From Variovorax sp. WS11 (GTDB lineage: Bacteria > Pseudomonadota > Gammaproteobacteria > Burkholderiales > Burkholderiaceae_C), in NCBI RefSeq assembly GCF_010499245.1, contig NZ_JAAGOW010000002.1, positions 992,001 through 1,056,000 on the forward strand: 64,000 nucleotides of DNA, given 5' to 3'. The position numbers and the translations under genes are program-made. Of the stretch, positions 63,894 to 64,000 are shown one piece after another. Under the pieces are notes generated by a model. That model saw nothing but the letters and a program-made list of their open reading frames with translations. It was not told the DNA's origin and ran no database searches. How positions within the stretch are numbered: the first letter of the stretch is position 1; each line of letters begins with the position of its first letter.

Positions 63894-64000
63894 TCGATCT
63901 CCTGCGCAAAGTACTTCTGCACGCAACGAATCGGATTGGGCGCCGCCTGCCCCAGGCCGCAGATCGACGCATCCCCCATGACTTGCGCCAGGTCTTCCAG
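63890..64000 (-). CDS. fdsB: NAD-linked formate dehydrogenase beta subunit, C-terminal part
   Basis: The last 36 residues of a gene that continues beyond the right edge. The end LAQVMGDASICGLGQAAPNP is the NuoF/HoxF-type C-terminus, with a Cys next to the 4Fe-4S site. It overlaps the alpha gene start (ATGA), the normal beta-alpha order of fds operons. The beta subunit binds FMN and NAD+. Confidence 0.8.
   Translation of the reverse strand: MEDLAQVMGDASICGLGQAAPNPIRCVQKYFAQEIE

Overview
The window is GC-rich chromosomal DNA from a betaproteobacterium of the family Comamonadaceae, most likely Variovorax or a close relative. I infer this from gene content and order (a urea ABC transporter operon, a large NAD-glutamate dehydrogenase, paired formate dehydrogenase loci, a rubrerythrin/Fe-S/DUF3501 cluster) and from family-typical intergenic repeats. 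No database search was possible, so the genus is an inference. Coding density is very high and no gene-free stretch exceeds about 300 bases.

Layout. 1-3.3 kb: the start of a urea uptake operon on the minus strand (urtA, urtB, start of urtC) with palindromic repeats between urtA and urtB. 3.3-6.3 kb: lipase, PHB-depolymerase-like esterase and PPK2 kinase. 6.4-12.8 kb: a plus-strand run with a CorA-type transporter, PHP nuclease, EamA transporter, YrdC-like protein, site-2 protease, trpS and a LuxR-type regulator. 12.9-22.5 kb: sensor kinase, a small orphan, a DUF962 membrane protein, a 1614-residue glutamate dehydrogenase, class I aldolase, methyltransferase and CBS-pair protein.

22.57-26.68 kb: a short-chain dehydrogenase gene is split by a 3.3-kb serine-recombinase element. 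The two halves rejoin in frame at a shared AAG. The element carries a DUF5372-like ORF, a helix-turn-helix ORF that ends on a run of nine A followed by a stem-loop, an ORF open in the -1 frame, and a 691-residue recombinase.

26.9-34.9 kb: three small unknown genes, tRNA-Ser(CGA), serS, a VOC protein, a threonine-dehydratase-like enzyme, ispH-slpA, radC, an Smr protein, a DUF6933/STAS-like fusion and a truncated hemoglobin. 34.9-39.1 kb: an amino-acid ABC transporter operon followed by a 2-oxoglutarate oxygenase. 39.3-41.7 kb: rubrerythrin, Fe-S protein and DUF3501. 41.7-46.8 kb: reverse transsulfuration genes and an FtsX-family permease.

46.9-64 kb: formate metabolism on the minus strand. 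A membrane-bound, Tat-exported formate dehydrogenase (TAT-target peptide, fdnG, fdnH, lipoprotein, cytochrome b, small exported protein, fdhD) lies downstream of its maturation genes (DUF3305, a frameshifted DUF3306, a polyferredoxin, a TorD chaperone). At the right edge is a second, cytoplasmic NAD-linked formate dehydrogenase (alpha subunit plus the end of the NuoF-like beta subunit). A Tat-lipoprotein alginate-lyase-like protein and an FHA protein lie between the two loci.

The most promising novel signals are the candidate frameshift in the recombinase element, the DUF3306 frameshift with a palindromic repeat inside the gene, and the shared ribosome-site-bearing linker repeat between ABC transporter genes.
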